From: JBMYQA01 sp049600855
GTDB lineage: Bacteria > Bacteroidota > Bacteroidia > Cytophagales > Flammeovirgaceae
DNA: 7,899 bases
Direction: 5' to 3'
NCBI GenBank assembly: GCA_049600855.1
Contig: JBMYQA010000285.1
Span: 1 to 7,899, forward strand
Part shown: positions 5,278 to 7,899 of the stretch, in pieces
How positions within the stretch are numbered: position 1 is the stretch's first letter
Layout: every line of letters begins with the position of its first letter
Position numbers and translations under genes: made by a program
The notes under the pieces: model-generated
Told to the model about the DNA's origin: nothing
The model's database searches: none
The model's input: only the letters and a program-made list of their open reading frames with translations

Positions 5278-7737
5278 TCACCCCTGTAGGAAGTTGCTGA
5301 TAATCAATAAATCGGCAAACACACCAGCAGCAGTAACTTCAGCTCCTGCGCCTGGGCCTTTCACCACTAATGGACGTTCTTGATAGCGTTTTGTAGTGTA
5401 AGCAATAATATTATCGCCACCTTGTAAGTTGTAGAATGGATGATTTTCATCTACCGTTTTTAGTTCCACTTTTGCTTTTCCGCCTTCAAAGCTCGCCACA
5501 TATCGAAGCTTTTTCCCCGATGCCGCTGCTTCATCGTAAAGGGCTTTCATTTGATCATCTACTTTTTCTAACTCTACAAAGAAATCATCAATGGATTCTG
5601 GACTAAAACATGCCTCTGGCAAGAATTTCTCCAGACTAACATCACTAATTTCAAGGTTCTCGCCGACCTCTCTGGCTAAAATCAAGATTTTACGCGCAAC
5701 ATCCATCCCGTTTAAGTCATCGCGCGGATCGGGTTCGGTATAGCCCATTGCCTTGGCTGATTTTACCAATTCTGAGAAAGAGGTACTGCCATCATAGGTA
5801 TTAAATAAGTAAGATAATGTACCCGAAAGTACGCCTTCTATTTTATGAATTTGATCACCGCTGAGTACAATTTCTTGTAAGGTTTTGATAACGGGTAAGC
5901 CTGCTCCAACGGTAGTTTCATATCCAAATTTCACGTTATTGCTCAAAGCAAGGCGTTGTAATAACTCATAAAACTCAAAGTCACTCGAATTGGCCTTTTT
6001 ATTCGGAGTGGCAATTGACACTTTCTGTTTTAAAACTTCTGGATAATGCTTGATGATGGAAGTACTGGCAGTATTGTCTACAAAAACACTATTGGGGAGG
6101 TTAAGCTCTCTGATTTTACGAACAAAACCTTCCATATCAGCGGTTAAGTTGGAGTCGTGCAATACTTGTTCCCAATTATCCAATGGGATGCCCTCCTTAT
6201 TAAAGACCATTTTTTTGCTATTAGAGAGACCAATCACATTAATGCGTAAGAAGCGTTCTTCTAAAAAATAATCCGCTTGTTGAGCCAATTGGTGTAAGAG
6301 CGCTTTCCCAATAAGCCCTGTACCCACTATAAATAGGTTCAAGTTTCTTGTTTCTTGTAAAAAGAACGTACCATGCAAGGCATTTAATGCTTTTGATAAA
6401 TCTTTTCGGTCGATTACCACAGAGATGTTCCACTCCGAAGAACCTTGGGCAATGGCAGTTACATTGATGCCATTCTTTCCTAAGGCATTAAAGAATTTGG
6501 CGGCAACACCAGGCATCTCGCGCATTTTTTCACCAATAGCTGCAATAATGGAACGACCTTTTTCCAATATAATCGGATCGAGTTTTTTTGCAGCGAGTTC
6601 TACCGCAAACTCTTCTTCAATGGCGAGCTTTGCACGTTCTGATTCATTCGGAGATACTGCAAAACAAATGGAGTGTTCAGAAGATGCTTGGGTAATGAGG
6701 ATGACATTCACCTGCGTTCGGGCTAATGCACTAAATAAACGGGCAGCGATGCCGGGAATACCCATCATGCCACTACCTTGTACATTCACCAAAATTACTT
6801 CTTCAATAGAAGAAATTCCACTGACCTTTCGGCCATTTCCCAAAGTCTTTTTCCCAATATACGTTCCCTCAAAATCGGTGTTAAAGGTGTTGCGAATGCG
6901 TAATGGAATTCGCTTGTTGACTAAGGGTTGTAAAGTAGGTGGGTAGATTACTTTAGCCCCAAAATGCGTCATTTCCATTGCTTCCATGTAAGTGATGGCT
7001 GGTAGCGAAAATGCGCGTTTTACTTTTCTGGGATCTGTGGTCATTACGCCATCTACATCGGTCCAAATTTCTACTTCATAAGCATCTAAAGCGGCACCAA
7101 TAATCGATACCGTATAGTCAGAACCGCCACGACCAAGCGTAGTGGTTTGCCCTTTATGATTAGACGCTACAAAGCCTGTGATCACTTGCAGGTTTTTATG
7201 TTTGTCGAAGTATTCGGTAATGAGTCGATTTGTCGTTGTGAAATCTACTTTTGCAGCACCAAAATTATCGTTTGTTTGGATGATTTTACGCGCATCCAAA
7301 AGTTCGGCATCAATACCTTCTTGATTAAAATAAGCGGTAATGATGGTGGCAGATAAACGTTCACCAAAACTTAAAGCGAGGTCACGAATTCTTGGCGAAA
7401 ACTCTCTCAGTAAAAACACACCGTGGAGAATATCCTCTAAATTATTGAGCATAATCTTGACATTGGCAAATACTTTACTCTGGCGTTCTACACCGATTAA
7501 ACCTTTTACAATGTTAAACAGCGTACTTTCAATTTCTTCAAGACCTTGTTTGTAATCTTCATCGCCCATTGCAGCTTGTTGTCCAATTGACTCCAACAAG
7601 TTGGTTACACCTTTTTGGGCAGATACTACAAGTGCAATATGTATATCTCCGTTCAGGTAGTTTTGTACAATGTCTTTTACACGTTGGATACTGTCGATTG
7701 ATCCAACAGAAGTTCCGCCAAATTTGAGTACTTTCAT
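5278..7737 (-). CDS. thrA: Bifunctional aspartokinase / homoserine dehydrogenase
   Basis: The 819-residue enzyme is a fusion catalysing the first step (aspartate to aspartyl phosphate) and third step (aspartate semialdehyde to homoserine) of the threonine/methionine branch, in the cytosol. The kinase domain begins with K-F-G-G-T-S (5-10) and includes L-S-F-G-E-R-L, T-L-G-R-G-G-S-D (200-207) and W-T-D-V-D-G-V-M-T-T-D-P-R (225-237). Two ACT-type regulatory repeats follow at about 310-460, recognisable by G-I-P-G-I-A-A-R-L-F and M-P-G-V-A-A-K-F-F. The dehydrogenase half has G-T-G-L-I-G (472-477), T-T-V-G-A-G-L-P (608-615), E-G-V-L-S-G-T-L-S-Y (634-643) and D-D-L-N-G-M-D-V-A-R-K. Length and layout match E. 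coli ThrA (820 residues). The ATG at 7737 is preferred over an in-frame TTG at 7752 because it gives the canonical M-K-V-L-K-F-G-G start. Threonine feedback through the ACT domains is expected from the family. No thrB or thrC follows. Confidence 0.97.
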   Translation of the reverse strand: MKVLKFGGTSVGSIDSIQRVKDIVQNYLNGDIHIALVVSAQKGVTNLLESIGQQAAMGDEDYKQGLEEIESTLFNIVKGLIGVERQSKVFANVKIMLNNLEDILHGVFLLREFSPRIRDLALSFGERLSATIITAYFNQEGIDAELLDARKIIQTNDNFGAAKVDFTTTNRLITEYFDKHKNLQVITGFVASNHKGQTTTLGRGGSDYTVSIIGAALDAYEVEIWTDVDGVMTTDPRKVKRAFSLPAITYMEAMEMTHFGAKVIYPPTLQPLVNKRIPLRIRNTFNTDFEGTYIGKKTLGNGRKVSGISSIEEVILVNVQGSGMMGIPGIAARLFSALARTQVNVILITQASSEHSICFAVSPNESERAKLAIEEEFAVELAAKKLDPIILEKGRSIIAAIGEKMREMPGVAAKFFNALGKNGINVTAIAQGSSEWNISVVIDRKDLSKALNALHGTFFLQETRNLNLFIVGTGLIGKALLHQLAQQADYFLEERFLRINVIGLSNSKKMVFNKEGIPLDNWEQVLHDSNLTADMEGFVRKIRELNLPNSVFVDNTASTSIIKHYPEVLKQKVSIATPNKKANSSDFEFYELLQRLALSNNVKFGYETTVGAGLPVIKTLQEIVLSGDQIHKIEGVLSGTLSYLFNTYDGSTSFSELVKSAKAMGYTEPDPRDDLNGMDVARKILILAREVGENLEISDVSLEKFLPEACFSPESIDDFFVELEKVDDQMKALYDEAAASGKKLRYVASFEGGKAKVELKTVDENHPFYNLQGGDNIIAYTTKRYQERPLVVKGPGAGAEVTAAGVFADLLIISNFLQG

Positions 7738-7899
7738 CGTTTTAGTGATCAAGGTTGAAACTATGCAGATACAGTTTCATACCATAAATTGAATAGCCGT
7801 AACGCTTAAAAAAATAGTAGAATAAACTGATTAAAATAAAAGTGGCAGCAATTCTCACTTTGTAAAAAATGCTTGCTATTCTGCAAAAAAAGGACTTTT
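7738..7899 (-). promoter_or_regulatory. Upstream leader region of thrA, incomplete
   Basis: The last ~160 bases form the upstream region of thrA and hold no recognisable gene. I see no perfect TAnnTTTG box. TATTTTTT, the complement of 7810-7817, is a 7-of-8 match. A 12-codon frame (7780-7742, M-K-L-Y-L-H-S-F-N-L-D-H) ends four bases before the thrA ATG. It has no Thr or Ile codons and no terminator hairpin follows it, so a classic thr attenuator is not supported. Confidence 0.35.

Noticed and set aside
6425..6946. Long plus-strand frame opposite thrA
   Set aside because: It is a shadow of the strongly conserved ThrA reading frame. Its product is low-complexity with no recognisable motifs.
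7738..7752. Five-residue extension of ThrA from a TTG at 7752
   Set aside because: The ATG at 7737 gives the canonical M-K-V-L-K-F-G-G-T-S start.
7742..7780. 12-codon leader peptide before thrA (attenuator)
   Set aside because: It has no Thr or Ile codons and no terminator/antiterminator hairpin before the gene. It is likely a chance frame.

Overview
This looks like part of a Bacteroidota chromosome, probably from the Flavobacteriales or a neighbouring order; I cannot place it more closely. Three things point this way. The base composition is AT-rich, the start codons lack clear Shine-Dalgarno sequences, and several genes have a TAnnTTTG -7 box about 25-35 bases before the start. The family-level matches (LpxH-type hydrolase, fused ThrA) fit as well.

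Left part (1-3350, all minus strand). In transcription order there is a short-chain dehydrogenase (3350-2655), an alkaline-phosphatase-superfamily protein whose usual metal ligands appear to be missing (2526-1117), ribosomal protein L19 (982-623) with its own promoter and a strong terminator, and the first 141 codons of a UDP-2,3-diacylglucosamine hydrolase (lipid A synthesis) that runs off the left edge. The lpxH promoter region carries an unusual pair of inverted arms.

Central part (3351-5228, plus strand). A 325-base gap with no convincing gene leads to a TATCTTTG promoter box. After it come small reading frames too short for routine gene calling: a 24-codon frame, a 41-residue peptide and a 45-residue peptide. 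All share the core [S/P]-L-[T/I]-K-L-T-V-K, written with different synonymous codons. A rho-independent hairpin follows, then an ATP-grasp ligase of the kind that modifies ribosomally made peptides (graspetide/microviridin MvdD-MdnC type). The layout of repeated small precursors, a terminator or attenuator and then a maturase fits a compact and possibly undescribed RiPP locus. The first copy has an in-frame TAA between its LTVK core and a downstream K-L-V-G-G remnant, so it looks like a decayed third precursor. No transporter or protease is present in the window.

Right part (5278-7899, minus strand). A complete bifunctional aspartokinase/homoserine dehydrogenase (ThrA) is followed by its own terminator, which abuts the convergent ATP-grasp gene. 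The thrB and thrC genes do not follow it. The last ~160 bases are its upstream leader.
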